From contig NZ_WMJY01000002.1 in the NCBI RefSeq assembly GCF_009711055.1, positions 62,001 to 126,000 on the forward strand: 64,000 bases of DNA. The letters are read 5' to 3'. Shown here one piece after another: positions 1-7,823 of the stretch (the first letter of the stretch is position 1; each line of letters opens with the position of its first letter). The position numbers and the translations under genes were made by a program. A model generated the notes under the pieces. It saw only the letters and a list, made by a program, of their open reading frames with translations, was not told the DNA's origin and did no database searches. Source of the DNA: Myroides pelagicus (GTDB taxonomy: Bacteria > Bacteroidota > Bacteroidia > Flavobacteriales > Flavobacteriaceae).

Positions 1-369
1 CCATAGGGTAAGTGTAGGCTTATTAAGCGTGATATAATTAGCCTTTAGTCTGTGTTCCTTAAGGAGTGTCCATATTTCAACTCCTTGTATCTCAATTGAA
101 GAGACTGTTCCGTCAAGTTTTGTTTCATTTATGATTAGGCTATCTTTCTTAGGTTTTATTGATAGTCCTTCAAGTGTTAGCTTCCTTAACGCTAGAGAAT
201 AGTTGATTCCTGTATAAGTAAATTCGTATGGTGTATGATTTTTTTCTGCAATTATTTTTGGAAGTTCACGTCGTATAAAGCGGTCAAAAGCATATTGCCC
301 CAATGTGTATAGCACAAGGAGGAAAAGGAATAGACCACTTATTTTGAGGAAGTTCTTTTTAAATGCCAT
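1..369 (-). CDS. Partial membrane-anchored protein, N-terminal 123 residues
   Basis: The gene starts at 369 and runs off the left edge, so only its N-terminus is present. A short basic stretch is followed by one hydrophobic segment (about residues 8-24, rich in Leu and Phe), which suggests a single membrane anchor or uncleaved signal. The following part has alternating hydrophobic residues and phrases such as LEGLSI and PTLTLW, like the beta-rich periplasmic domain of AsmA-type or DUF748-type proteins. That family link is an inference. The next gene on the same strand lies about 55 nt upstream (425-997), so the two could be co-transcribed. I do not recognise a specific function. Confidence 0.7.
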   Translation of the reverse strand, partial: MAFKKNFLKISGLFLFLLVLYTLGQYAFDRFIRRELPKIIAEKNHTPYEFTYTGINYSLALRKLTLEGLSIKPKKDSLIINETKLDGTVSSIEIQGVEIWTLLKEHRLKANYITLNKPTLTLW

Positions 370-424
370 TTCTTAATTTCTGTTGAATTCGATTCTAATT
401 TACGGAAATTAATATTGAATTTTA

Positions 425-997
425 CTATTTTAGGACTAATTGATGTTTGGATAATAAACCAGCTAAGCCATCTTTTGAAAAGATTGCTTTTTTAAGTTTA
501 GTAGATTGAGGATCAATATCGTAATTGTAACTGGTGTAGAAGTCTGCTCTTTCGGCAATAGCCTTAGTAAATACAGCTCGGTACAAGTTGCAATTGTCAA
601 ACATAGCCATTGTTAGGTCTGTTTCCATGAAGTCTGCACTAATCAGACTACAATTAGTGAAGAGTTGTTTTTTTAGTTTAAGCCCATAGAATTGAGCAAA
701 CTCTAAATTACAATCTGTGAAGGTAAACTCATAGATAGTTTGGTCGATCTGAGCAAAATTAACATTGGTGAAATTACACTGATTAAAGTGACAAGATCGC
801 AAACCAACATAATTAATAGCCGCTTCTTTAAAGTTGCAGTTAATGAAATCACTATCTATAAATAACGTTGCTAGAAATGAGCATTGTGTAAAATCACAGT
901 TGATAAATTTACAATTTTCAAATTCTTTAAAAGAGATTGCATTTAGATCAAAGGTAGTATCTGAGTAAGTTTTATCATAGATAAATTCAGGAGTCAT
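425..997 (-). CDS. Pentapeptide-repeat protein
   Basis: This 190-residue protein is almost entirely pentapeptide repeats of the A(D/N)(L/F)xx type. From about residue 22 to 145 there is a run of units with a central Phe or Leu every five residues, often preceded by Cys-Asn or Cys-Asp (for example FINCDF, FNQCNF, FTDCNL). Such proteins fold as a right-handed quadrilateral beta-helix, and some (Qnr, MfpA) mimic DNA and protect gyrase. The C-terminal 40 residues are not repeat-like. There is no signal peptide, so the protein is probably cytoplasmic. The fold is clear, but a Qnr-like role cannot be concluded from repeats alone. Confidence 0.85.
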   Translation of the reverse strand: MTPEFIYDKTYSDTTFDLNAISFKEFENCKFINCDFTQCSFLATLFIDSDFINCNFKEAAINYVGLRSCHFNQCNFTNVNFAQIDQTIYEFTFTDCNLEFAQFYGLKLKKQLFTNCSLISADFMETDLTMAMFDNCNLYRAVFTKAIAERADFYTSYNYDIDPQSTKLKKAIFSKDGLAGLLSKHQLVLK

Positions 998-1053
998 AGG
1001 CTGTGATAAATATAGGGTGTATTAGTAATATGTTATTTGATGAGGTGGTGGTC

Positions 1054-1084
1054 AAAAAAAGCTGATAGCTCAAGACTATCAGCT
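1054..1084 (-). terminator. Rho-independent terminator of the ygiC-like operon
   Basis: On the minus strand a 9-bp stem (AGCTGATAG / CTATCAGCT) with a 7-nt loop is followed by a run of T. It lies just past the stop codon at 1095 and closes the three-gene minus-strand operon 1095-2926. Confidence 0.85.
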
Positions 1085-1094
1085 TATGAATTGT

Positions 1095-2237
1095 TTATTC
1101 TATTATATGAGGTATAAATCTACTTTTGTCCGTGGTGATCAGTTGATTGCTTTCTCGGAAAGTGATCCCACAAGGTTGTTGTCCAATTAACCAGCTACCT
1201 ATTATTGAATAGCCTGTTGTTTCTTGATGTAAATTAGCCAAAGCTTGGCAAATATATCCTTCATCACCATACTCTCCAGGTGTTGCTTCAACGATTTGCC
1301 CATTTTTGTACAAGGTTACATTTGCACCTTCTCTGGATAAGAAAGGTTTTTTTACATAATCTTTCATTCTATGTGGCTCATCAAAGTAGGCTTCTAATAA
1401 TAATGGGTGGTTTGGGTATAGTTTCCATAAAATTGGCAATATTGCTTTGTTTGAAAGCAATAGTTTCCAAGATGGTTCAATCCAATTGGCCTGTGCTATA
1501 TCATTCGGAATATGGAGTGAGAACCGCTCGTATATCAGCCATTCCCATGGGTATAACTTAAATATATCTGTGATTACTTCATCTTCTAGATCAGTAAATG
1601 TCTCTCCGTCCCAACCAATATCTTCGACAAAGACTAGTTTGGTTTGTATTCCTGCTTGTATCGCACAATCTCTTAGGTACTCTACGTTTGTTAAGTCTTC
1701 TAAATGATCTTTTATACAGCTAAAATGTAGTATATGACCTTTTAAATAGGGCTTGATTTCTTTCCAGGTATGTATTAGCTGATCGTGAACAGAGTTGAAT
1801 TGATCTACTCTAGAGCCAAAGTAGTGCTGCATCCACTGCCATTGTATGACTCCTGTCTCGAAGAGTGAAGTAGGTGTATCTGCATTAAATTCTAGTACTT
1901 TGAGTTGTTTTAACTTGTGATCATACGCAAAGTCAAAGCGACCATAGATACTTGGAGAGTCATTCTCCCAGCTGTTCTCAATGTGCTCTTGAATGTATAA
2001 GGGGATGTGAAACTGATCATATAGTTTGTTGCTGATCACGTGTTCCACTGCTTCTAGACACATTGTCCACAATTCAGCAGTTGCCTCAAAAACTTCATCA
2101 GCAAAGTCTTCAGAAATACTATAGTAATATTCTTCGATCCAATAAGGAATATTGTTTTCGTCTGTATGGAAGCCAAAACCATTATCTTCTAATCGTTTTT
2201 TCCATTCTCTATCAACCGTTAGGTATTTAATCTTCAT
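1095..2237 (-). CDS. Glutathionylspermidine synthase-family ATP-grasp protein (YgiC-like)
   Basis: This 380-residue protein matches the pre-ATP-grasp/ATP-grasp fold of the glutathionylspermidine synthase family. Recognisable segments are YYYSISED near residue 37, GRFDFAYD near 99, LEFNADTPTS near 114, KPFLSREGANV near 297 and SWLIGQQPCG near 348. The length fits YgiC/YjfC rather than full bifunctional Gss, which also carries an amidase domain. For YgiC-type enzymes the substrate is not settled, so no ligase reaction is assigned. It is the last gene of an operon with two small lipoproteins. The upstream neighbour resembles YgiB, the usual partner of YgiC, which supports the assignment. Confidence 0.88.
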   Translation of the reverse strand: MKIKYLTVDREWKKRLEDNGFGFHTDENNIPYWIEEYYYSISEDFADEVFEATAELWTMCLEAVEHVISNKLYDQFHIPLYIQEHIENSWENDSPSIYGRFDFAYDHKLKQLKVLEFNADTPTSLFETGVIQWQWMQHYFGSRVDQFNSVHDQLIHTWKEIKPYLKGHILHFSCIKDHLEDLTNVEYLRDCAIQAGIQTKLVFVEDIGWDGETFTDLEDEVITDIFKLYPWEWLIYERFSLHIPNDIAQANWIEPSWKLLLSNKAILPILWKLYPNHPLLLEAYFDEPHRMKDYVKKPFLSREGANVTLYKNGQIVEATPGEYGDEGYICQALANLHQETTGYSIIGSWLIGQQPCGITFRESNQLITTDKSRFIPHIIE

Positions 2238-2246
2238 TGGTGTTGC

Positions 2247-2618
2247 TTAAGAAGTTGCGCCACTTGACTTTGCTTTAGAAGTACTTCCAAAGCCTCCTCG
2301 TGTCGTTGTTTTTACAGCATTTGCTTTAGCTGTGTTAGTTCCTACATTAGACTGAGGGTGTAAACCATTACTCGTATATCCCATACCAGCGCCCATCATT
2401 GGACGGAATGCCATATACCATAATAAGGCGCTTCCCATTCCTCCACCATGTGAACGTTGGTTTTGATACTGATCGGTTACTTCGGTGTATTGTGCAGTAC
2501 TATCTGCTCGCATATATACGCGTTGTGCCTCTTCTTTTGGTTCATTCACTCTTGAACATGAAGCTAAGGCTGCTGTGATTAAAACTAGACTTACCGCTTT
2601 ACTACTCTTTCTATTCAT
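2247..2618 (-). CDS. YgiB-like lipoprotein (DUF1190-like)
   Basis: This is a 123-residue protein with a lipoprotein signal (lipobox ending ALASC, Cys21). The middle is rich in Gly and Met and contains a short hydrophobic run (LLWYMAFRPMMG). The C-terminus has the phrase TTTRGGFGS followed by a Ser/Lys/Ala tail. From memory, E. coli YgiB (DUF1190) has the same layout: lipobox, Gly/Met-rich middle, and a TTxTRGGFG tail. Together with the 9-nt gap to the YgiC-like gene, this makes a diverged YgiB homolog likely. Its biochemical role is unknown, and an unrelated low-complexity lipoprotein remains possible. Confidence 0.72.
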   Translation of the reverse strand: MNRKSSKAVSLVLITAALASCSRVNEPKEEAQRVYMRADSTAQYTEVTDQYQNQRSHGGGMGSALLWYMAFRPMMGAGMGYTSNGLHPQSNVGTNTAKANAVKTTTRGGFGSTSKAKSSGATS

Positions 2619-2620
2619 AA

Positions 2621-2926
2621 TTACTCAACAGTTACATAAATTGGTGCCTTCACTAATGTCGTGATTTGTTCATTATTCCAGCCTTTTACTTCTTTGACTG
2701 TTTTTATTGTATCTCTTTTTTCGATGATTAACTGACCATTTGCCCATACTTTTTGATCAGTGATGTGGAAGATACTATCACCTACTGCTACTGACTTTAA
2801 AGAGACTTCTCTTGCTGATTTCTTGTCTAGTGTTGCTAAGTTATTCTGAGAACGAGAAGAACCTGTACATGAGGTTATCGTTAGGAATAGTCCTAACAGT
2901 ACAACTAAAGTATATATCTTTTTCAT
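2621..2926 (-). CDS. Small lipoprotein of the ygiBC-like operon
   Basis: This is a 101-residue protein with a clear lipoprotein signal peptide (Lys-Lys start, hydrophobic core, Cys20 after TITS). The mature part is mixed alpha/beta with no motif I recognise. It is 2 nt upstream of the YgiB-like gene and is the first gene of the operon. The position suggests it acts with the YgiB/YgiC-like pair at the envelope. That is inference from context only. Confidence 0.75.
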   Translation of the reverse strand: MKKIYTLVVLLGLFLTITSCTGSSRSQNNLATLDKKSAREVSLKSVAVGDSIFHITDQKVWANGQLIIEKRDTIKTVKEVKGWNNEQITTLVKAPIYVTVE

Positions 2927-3045
2927 TCGATTGTTTGATTTAGGGTTAAAGATAAGAAAGTTTACTAAAAATGGAAGTATATGACTTATAGGTTTATCTC
3001 AATAGGATCTTTTTTATTTTGTGAAGTAAATTCGTCTTTATCTTC

Positions 3046-3053
3046 TATTTTTG
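3046..3053 (+). promoter_or_regulatory. Bacteroidota-type -7 box (TATTTTTG) upstream of the AraC gene
   Basis: TATTTTTG fits the TAnnTTTG consensus, with TTTG at 3018-3021 about 24 nt upstream as a possible -33 element. This would give a leader of roughly 75 nt. Confidence 0.45.
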
Positions 3054-3133
3054 TATTTACTTCTAAGACTACTTCAATATTTGTCTAGTCTAGATGGAAG
3101 ATGAAAGAGTAGTATATTCTAATTTTATTGTCT

Positions 3134-4009
3134 ATGAGTGACATTACTGTATTGCAAATGGGAGATCTTACGCATGATCAAAATAGAAGTGTTTTTTATG
3201 CGAATACGATTCCAAAACATTTAATGACAAACCACGAACACATTGCTAAGCCACATAAGCACAATTTTTATGTTTGTATGTTGTTTACTAAGGGTAGTGG
3301 TAAGCACGAAATAGACTTTAATACTTATGATGTGATTCCAGGGAGTGTTTTTATGATGGCACCTGGGCAAACACATAGCTGGGTATTGTCAGAGGATATA
3401 GATGGCTATATTTTCTTCCATACGCAAGAGTTTTTTGATTTATATTACGTTCGTGAGACCATAAGAGAATACCCTGTTTTTCGTTCTGTTTTTGCGCCTA
3501 ATGGGTTCTATGTCTCAGGGAAGGAATTAATGAGTATATCGACATGGTTTCAGCTGATGGTTGAAGAGTTTTTACAGCAGCAATGGAAAAAGAATCAGCT
3601 GCTGTTAAATCTAGTTTCGTTATTTTATATTGAGGCCAATCGAAAATTGCTGACAGATGAAACGTTGAGTATGCAGTACAATTCAGCTTATTACAACCAT
3701 TTTCAAGCCTTTGAAGATCTGTTGGAGAAATTCTTTATTTTTGAAAAGTCGGCTGCGGTGTATGCAAATAAATTAAATATGACGCAAAAGCATCTTAATC
3801 GCATATGCCGTACACTGGTGAATCAAACGACAACGGATATAATCTTAGATCGCGTAGTGCTGGAAGGAAAGCGTATGTTGATGTACACAGGTAAAAGTTT
3901 TTCTGAAATTGCCCTAGATTTAGGATATGAAGATTATTCTTATTTTTCTAAAGTGTTTAAAAAAAGGGCTGGTTGTACACCTAAAGAGTTTCAAAAACGT
4001 TATGAATAA
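3134..4009 (+). CDS. AraC-family transcriptional regulator
   Basis: The N-terminal half is a cupin-like sensor: a His-containing stretch near residue 30 (HIAKPHKHNFYV) and PGSVFMMAPGQTHSW near 70, typical of AraC ligand domains. The C-terminal ~100 residues form the double helix-turn-helix (KLNMTQKHLNRICR, then SEIALDLGYEDYSYFSKVFKK). I chose the ATG at 3134; a TTG two codons earlier is less likely. It is a single-gene unit, transcribed away from the lipoprotein operon at 2926 and closed by a strong terminator. Its target is unknown; the divergent operon is one candidate. Confidence 0.93.
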   Translation: MSDITVLQMGDLTHDQNRSVFYANTIPKHLMTNHEHIAKPHKHNFYVCMLFTKGSGKHEIDFNTYDVIPGSVFMMAPGQTHSWVLSEDIDGYIFFHTQEFFDLYYVRETIREYPVFRSVFAPNGFYVSGKELMSISTWFQLMVEEFLQQQWKKNQLLLNLVSLFYIEANRKLLTDETLSMQYNSAYYNHFQAFEDLLEKFFIFEKSAAVYANKLNMTQKHLNRICRTLVNQTTTDIILDRVVLEGKRMLMYTGKSFSEIALDLGYEDYSYFSKVFKKRAGCTPKEFQKRYE

Positions 4010-4010
4010 A

Positions 4011-4043
4011 AAAAGCTCCTTTACAATTGTAAAGGAGCTTTTT
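4011..4043 (+). terminator. Bidirectional terminator between the araC-type gene and tRNA-Trp
   Basis: A near-perfect 12-bp palindrome (AGCTCCTTTACA / TGTAAAGGAGCT) is flanked by A and T runs on both sides. It can end both the plus-strand regulator and the minus-strand tRNA transcript. Confidence 0.9.
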
Positions 4044-4050
4044 CGTTGTG

Positions 4051-4121
4051 CACGGGTGGAGGGATTCGAACCCCCATCAACGGTTTTGGAGACCGCTATT
4101 CTACCCTTGAACTACACCCGT
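4051..4121 (-). tRNA. tRNA-Trp (CCA)
   Basis: The minus strand folds into a full cloverleaf. The acceptor stem is ACGGGTG / CACCCGT, the anticodon loop is TCTCCAA with CCA at the anticodon position, the T-loop is GGTTCGAATCC, and the discriminator is G. CCA is not encoded. Length is 71 nt. Confidence 0.95.
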
Positions 4122-4172
4122 TTCTGCGTTTCGTGGGGCAAATATAATAACTTTTATTTTAATAATCCTAGC

Positions 4173-4547
4173 CTATTCGTCATCTTTTTTATAAAAGATA
4201 TTTAACCACATGATTCTTGATACTCGGTAGTTGAACGTCCATAAAACAAATACTAAAACGACAATCGCTATAAATGCCTGAAGCATAGTTATGTTAAGTC
4301 CAAATGCACTGTTTAGAATTAAACGGATCACCATAACTGCTACCATTTCTGCTACTGTTAAAGCATAACTTACATACATTGCTCCAAAGTAAAATCCTGT
4401 CTCTCGGTGAAAGTTATATCCACAAGAACTACATTCTTTTGTCATTTTAGGCATGCGGAAAGTGATTGGGTTTCCTTTATCGTGAAATATTTTCTCTTTA
4501 TTACAGTTAGGACATTTTCCTCCTATTACTTTACTTAAATATGACAT
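4173..4547 (-). CDS. DUF983 family zinc-ribbon membrane protein
   Basis: With the start at 4547 the protein has 125 residues. It carries two CxxC knuckles (C12/C15 and C39/C42), a likely zinc ribbon, then two hydrophobic segments (about residues 55-78 and 88-108), as in DUF983. I prefer ATG 4547 over the in-frame ATG at 4565 because a TTTG-type promoter box (about 4566-4573) abuts the upstream one and homologs begin close to the first CxxC. The function of the family is unknown. It stands alone between tRNA-Trp and a terminator. Confidence 0.88.
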   Translation of the reverse strand: MSYLSKVIGGKCPNCNKEKIFHDKGNPITFRMPKMTKECSSCGYNFHRETGFYFGAMYVSYALTVAEMVAVMVIRLILNSAFGLNITMLQAFIAIVVLVFVLWTFNYRVSRIMWLNIFYKKDDE

Positions 4548-4670
4548 AATCTTCTTTTTGTGCAAATTTCGCTAAAAAAATGAAACATAACTTGGTTAAT
4601 ATACTTGAATTATTGTCTAATTCGGACATTTTTACCTCAAAAGTGATACTCGCTACTAGTAGTGCATAAA

Positions 4671-4698
4671 AAAAGGAGATTGTACAATCTCCTTTTTT
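4671..4698 (-). terminator. Terminator of the 17-residue-repeat protein gene
   Basis: Perfect palindrome AAAAGGAGATTGTACAATCT continuing to CCTTTTTT. On the minus strand it follows the stop codon at 4716. Confidence 0.9.
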
Positions 4699-4715
4699 GC
4701 TTGACCTTAAGTCGG

Positions 4716-5681
4716 TTATTTTTTCTTTAAGTTACCATACTCGTCATATAGTTCCTCATTGATTGGCTCTGGGTTGATTAGATTACCATACTCATCGTAT
4801 AGCTCTTCATTAATCGGTTCTTTGTTAATTAAGTTGCCGTATTCGTCGTATAATTCCTCATTGATTGGTTGAGTATTAATTAAATTACCATATTCATCAT
4901 ATTGTTCTTCTTTGATGTCTAAATAATCTAGTGCATTTGTATTGTTCTGTTTGTCATAGTACTCATCGTAATCTTTGTAAAGATTAGCAATTTCCTCTAG
5001 TGTCAATACTCTGTTTTCTTCATCTACGATACCATTTTCTTTATTTCGGTATTCTTCTATAAGATCACGTTTTTGCGTTTCATAAGCTTTTTTAGCAATA
5101 TTTCGCTGTGCGTAGTAGATTTTGCGATCGTATTTGTATTGTTTGTATATCCTCTTTGTTTCTATTTTATATTCGTGATTTAAATCTCTTAGAACAGTTT
5201 TTAAGTCTTTTTCCTCTTCTTTAACGGTATTGTTTTTCTTGATAATAGCCCATTGATCGATTTGTTCTTTGTTTAATGTTCTACTAATAAAGTTCTCATA
5301 CGATACAAATAATTTTCGTACACGAGCTTCTTTTTCAATAGGGTGCATTATCTTATTACTGTTTATGGTAAAAAGATCTCTTTTGATGTATTCATTTTTG
5401 ATATTGAAAGCTATAGCTTGTTCGTTTGTCAGTTTTAATTCTTGTTGGTTGTCTAAAATTAATTTGACATCTGTATATTCTACGATTACATTTTCTTCTT
5501 TTTTCTGATCTCTTTCTTTTTCAGCTTTTTTCTGTGCCTTTAAAAGTTCTTTCTCAGCCTTTCGAATCTCTTTTTCGGCTTCTTTTTCAGCTTTTAAGGT
5601 CTCCTTATCTTCTCCATTTTGAGCAAATGAGGTAGAGGTAATAGCAATGGTTGCTAGAAGTATGGTAAATATTCTTTTCAT
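4716..5681 (-). CDS. Secreted coiled-coil protein with C-terminal 17-residue repeats
   Basis: This 321-residue protein starts with a signal peptide (cleavage likely after TSFAQ, about residue 21). It has a highly charged Lys/Glu stretch (about 25-65) expected to be helical, and a middle domain of about 190 residues with many Lys, Tyr and Glu. From residue 258 to the end there are three full copies and one partial copy of a 17-residue unit, E-E-x-Y-D-E-Y-G-N-L-I-N-x-x-P-I-N. The copies differ at DNA level mainly by synonymous changes, so the peptide sequence appears to be under selection. I do not recognise the family. The location is periplasmic or outer surface. Confidence 0.8.
   Translation of the reverse strand: MKRIFTILLATIAITSTSFAQNGEDKETLKAEKEAEKEIRKAEKELLKAQKKAEKERDQKKEENVIVEYTDVKLILDNQQELKLTNEQAIAFNIKNEYIKRDLFTINSNKIMHPIEKEARVRKLFVSYENFISRTLNKEQIDQWAIIKKNNTVKEEEKDLKTVLRDLNHEYKIETKRIYKQYKYDRKIYYAQRNIAKKAYETQKRDLIEEYRNKENGIVDEENRVLTLEEIANLYKDYDEYYDKQNNTNALDYLDIKEEQYDEYGNLINTQPINEELYDEYGNLINKEPINEELYDEYGNLINPEPINEELYDEYGNLKKK
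4719..4910 (-). repeat. 51-bp tandem repeat, 3.75 copies, inside the secreted coiled-coil gene
   Basis: The period is 51 bp (17 codons). The peptide core YDEYGNL is unchanged in all four units, while codons vary (for example TAT/TAC, GAT/GAC, GGT/GGC and TTA/CTA forms). The last copy is cut short and replaced by a Lys-Lys-Lys end. Confidence 0.92.
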
Positions 5682-5919
5682 TCCAATTTTTTTTATATTT
5701 TCTTTTCCCTAATTAAAATCAATATTACAAATTTATAATAAATAATGGTATGTTAATTTGCTTTTGCTTCCTTTTTATCTACTCGAATTTAAAAAGAAAG
5801 TTTTTCGTTCAAACACAATTCCTTTGATTTCTTATAACGTTTGATATAGGTGTTTATTGTATGGGGTTTAATTCTTTTGTATTGTTAATTAAATGAGTTT
5901 TATTTATTTATAATCATAT

Positions 5920-5927
5920 TATATTTG
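5920..5927 (+). promoter_or_regulatory. TAnnTTTG -7 box (TATATTTG) for the cytochrome b gene
   Basis: TATATTTG lies 39 nt before the ATG at 5966. No convincing TTTG -33 element is seen. The preceding gene-free stretch (5682-5919) shows nothing else beyond AT-rich DNA. Confidence 0.5.
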
Positions 5928-5965
5928 TATTTTAATGGTTTGAAATGTAGTAGGAATTATATAAG

Positions 5966-6541
5966 ATGACAAAAGGATATAGTGTTTTTTATCGATTGAT
6001 GCATTGGTCAATAGCGATAGTTATGTTATTATTACTATTGACGATTATACTTCGTATGACTTGGCTTAATAAATCGGCGATGAGTGAACTGATACTGTCT
6101 TATGCTAGTCAGCACGATATTAGTATCTCTAAAGGTGATGCTATTAATATGGCTAAGACTATTCGCTATCCGATGTGGCGTTGGCATATTTACCTAGGTT
6201 ATGTATTATTAGGGTTGTTTGCTATTCGTATCTTTGCAGGTATATTTAATATTATTCACTTTCAAAATCCTTTCAAACAGAATATTACTTTTAAAGTTCG
6301 TTTTCAACGCTTGGTGTATATTGTTTTTTATTTGAGTGTGATTGTTTCGTTAATCACTGGTTTGATGTTGGAATTCGGTATTACGAAGTATGTAAACTTG
6401 GTAAAAGATATTCATAAAGCATCGATTTATTATTTTGCCATCTTTCTTGGTTTACACTTTATAGGAATCCTCATTGCTGAGTTTACTTATGAGCGCGGTA
6501 TAGTTTCTAGGATGGTTAATGGAAGAGATAAATTCGAATGA
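5966..6541 (+). CDS. Di-heme cytochrome b561/b6-type membrane protein
   Basis: This 191-residue protein has four hydrophobic segments (about 15-31, 74-95, 115-135 and 150-172). Four His residues sit at membrane positions: H13 in LMHW, H74 in WRWH, H150 in DIHK and H164 in GLHF. This is the ligand pattern of two b hemes in the cytochrome b/b6 or Ni-Fe hydrogenase b-subunit fold (COG3038-like). It probably passes electrons between quinone and a periplasmic partner that is not encoded nearby. A single gene for a small secreted protein follows. The family is confident; the partner is unknown. Confidence 0.88.
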   Translation: MTKGYSVFYRLMHWSIAIVMLLLLLTIILRMTWLNKSAMSELILSYASQHDISISKGDAINMAKTIRYPMWRWHIYLGYVLLGLFAIRIFAGIFNIIHFQNPFKQNITFKVRFQRLVYIVFYLSVIVSLITGLMLEFGITKYVNLVKDIHKASIYYFAIFLGLHFIGILIAEFTYERGIVSRMVNGRDKFE

Positions 6542-6605
6542 TTTTTTTGCTAGATTAGATTGTGTATAGTATTTTAGTTTGTAATTAACTAAAAATACGG
6601 CTTAA

Positions 6606-7043
6606 ATGAAATCATTCTTCTTATTGATTGTAATATTTTTTATAGGTGGTACTTTTAAGGGAAGTGCTCAGCAATTAATGACTTCTCAATTCTTTGAATA
6701 CATAGATACACAGGATATGGGTAATATCAAGGAAGAATTGGAACTTTTTCGATTTGCCGTACTTGGTAGCAGAGAAAAAGAAGGGAAGCACTCAACCGCT
6801 TTTCAGAAGAAAAGTTCCTTAGGAGAGGAGTATATTACAATAGTTGTAGACTCTGTGTATTTTAAAATTTTTTACAAAACAACTTTTTCACCTACTTATG
6901 ATCATTACAAACAGCAATTGTTAATAGGGAGTAAGAATTATCTTAAAACGTTGAATAACACAAAATACTATGGGCTTTATGATATAATTGTAGGTTTTAA
7001 CGATGAAACAAAGGTGATTTCATTTATTAAAGAAGTCAAGTAA
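6606..7043 (+). CDS. Secreted hypothetical protein
   Basis: This 145-residue protein has a cleavable signal peptide (basic start, hydrophobic core, cleavage likely after GSAQ near residue 22). The mature part is alpha/beta with no Cys and no motif I recognise. It follows the cytochrome gene by 64 nt on the same strand and may be co-transcribed, but no functional link is evident. Confidence 0.75.
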   Translation: MKSFFLLIVIFFIGGTFKGSAQQLMTSQFFEYIDTQDMGNIKEELELFRFAVLGSREKEGKHSTAFQKKSSLGEEYITIVVDSVYFKIFYKTTFSPTYDHYKQQLLIGSKNYLKTLNNTKYYGLYDIIVGFNDETKVISFIKEVK

Positions 7044-7787
7044 ACCTATTGTTTCTTTGGTTGAATTACATCTCGTCACGTCTTTTTTTTAAATCATAAA
7101 AGTTTACAATTAGTATAGCAGTGGTTATTCACGTAAAGTTATAATGATATTATGTGTTAGGTCAAATATGTAATAAGTGAGTCACTGAACAGTCGTTTTA
7201 TTTCCTCTTAATCATGAATAGGCTAAAGGGTAGTGACTATCATATTGTACCGATAGAATTGATAGCAAATTATTGTTTCAGTCAATCGTTTTTTTTATTT
7301 TCAAACATTTTTCTTCTTATCTATTCTATTACTAAAAGGAAGGAGTAGATCGATATTTGCCTATATAGGCATACATACTTTAGTCTTTTAAAACACCTGA
7401 AACTTAGGTAGAAAATAGGGCTTTTGTTGCCAAGCTTGTGCTATGCCTGCAGTATACGTGCAGTATAGTAGCCCAGAAACATGTTCTTGGCAAGGAAAGT
7501 GCACGCATACTGCACGTATAGGTCAAGAATGTGTGGTTAAGATATAGTGCTATGGGGATTATAGTCTATAAGTCGCTCAACTTGTGTTGACGAATTAGAA
7601 TAAATTGATCTGTTAATAATAAATAGAGTTTCAGTTACTCAATTGTTTAAGTGAAGTTCAGTTTTGAACTATGTATTTAAAGTACGCAAAATCGTTTTTT
7701 AGAGTCTGGTATATTGTATTGTAAGTTGATCAAAATTTTAAGGAATGAACTAAAGTTTTTTCCTGAATGAACTCCCCTAAAAAAATA
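7044..7787. other. Gene-poor intergenic stretch carrying a dispersed repeat element
   Basis: About 740 bases without a supported gene. It holds repeat element A at 7423-7529. The rest is AT-rich with no tRNA, riboswitch or good promoter seen. One 44-codon ATG frame (7214-7348) has no supporting features and is not called. Confidence 0.7.
7423..7529 (+). repeat. Dispersed intergenic element, copy A (107 bp)
   Basis: It begins TTTGTTGCCAAG and ends GGTCAAGAA. Two inverted repeats are interleaved: arm a TTGCCAAG (7427-7434) pairs with CTTGGCAA (7486-7493), and arm b TATACGTGCAGTAT (7453-7466) pairs perfectly with ATACTGCACGTATA (7507-7520). Copy B (24779-24885) has the same length and arm order on the other strand, and copy C (55826-55940) is a diverged relative. 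It carries no coding capacity. The family is not recognised. Confidence 0.9.
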
Positions 7788-7817
7788 AACCCCTCATACA
7801 CAAATTGTTGAAGGGTT
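7788..7817 (-). terminator. Terminator of the tandem tRNA transcript
   Basis: On the minus strand AACCCTTCA pairs with TGAGGGGTT (one wobble) and is followed by TATTTTTTT. It lies directly past the 3' end of the second tRNA. Confidence 0.75.
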
Positions 7818-7823
7818 CTTTTG

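Noticed and set aside
425-997. Pentapeptide protein as a Qnr quinolone-resistance gene
   Set aside because: Repeats alone do not show gyrase protection. The length and C-terminal part differ from Qnr.
4719-4910. YDEYGN repeats as an RHS/YD-repeat toxin tail
   Set aside because: The period (17), the short length and the absence of an RHS core do not fit; similarity is limited to a few residues.
7214-7348. 44-codon ATG frame in the intergenic stretch near the tRNAs
   Set aside because: Has a hydrophobic end but no promoter or neighbour support; probably chance.
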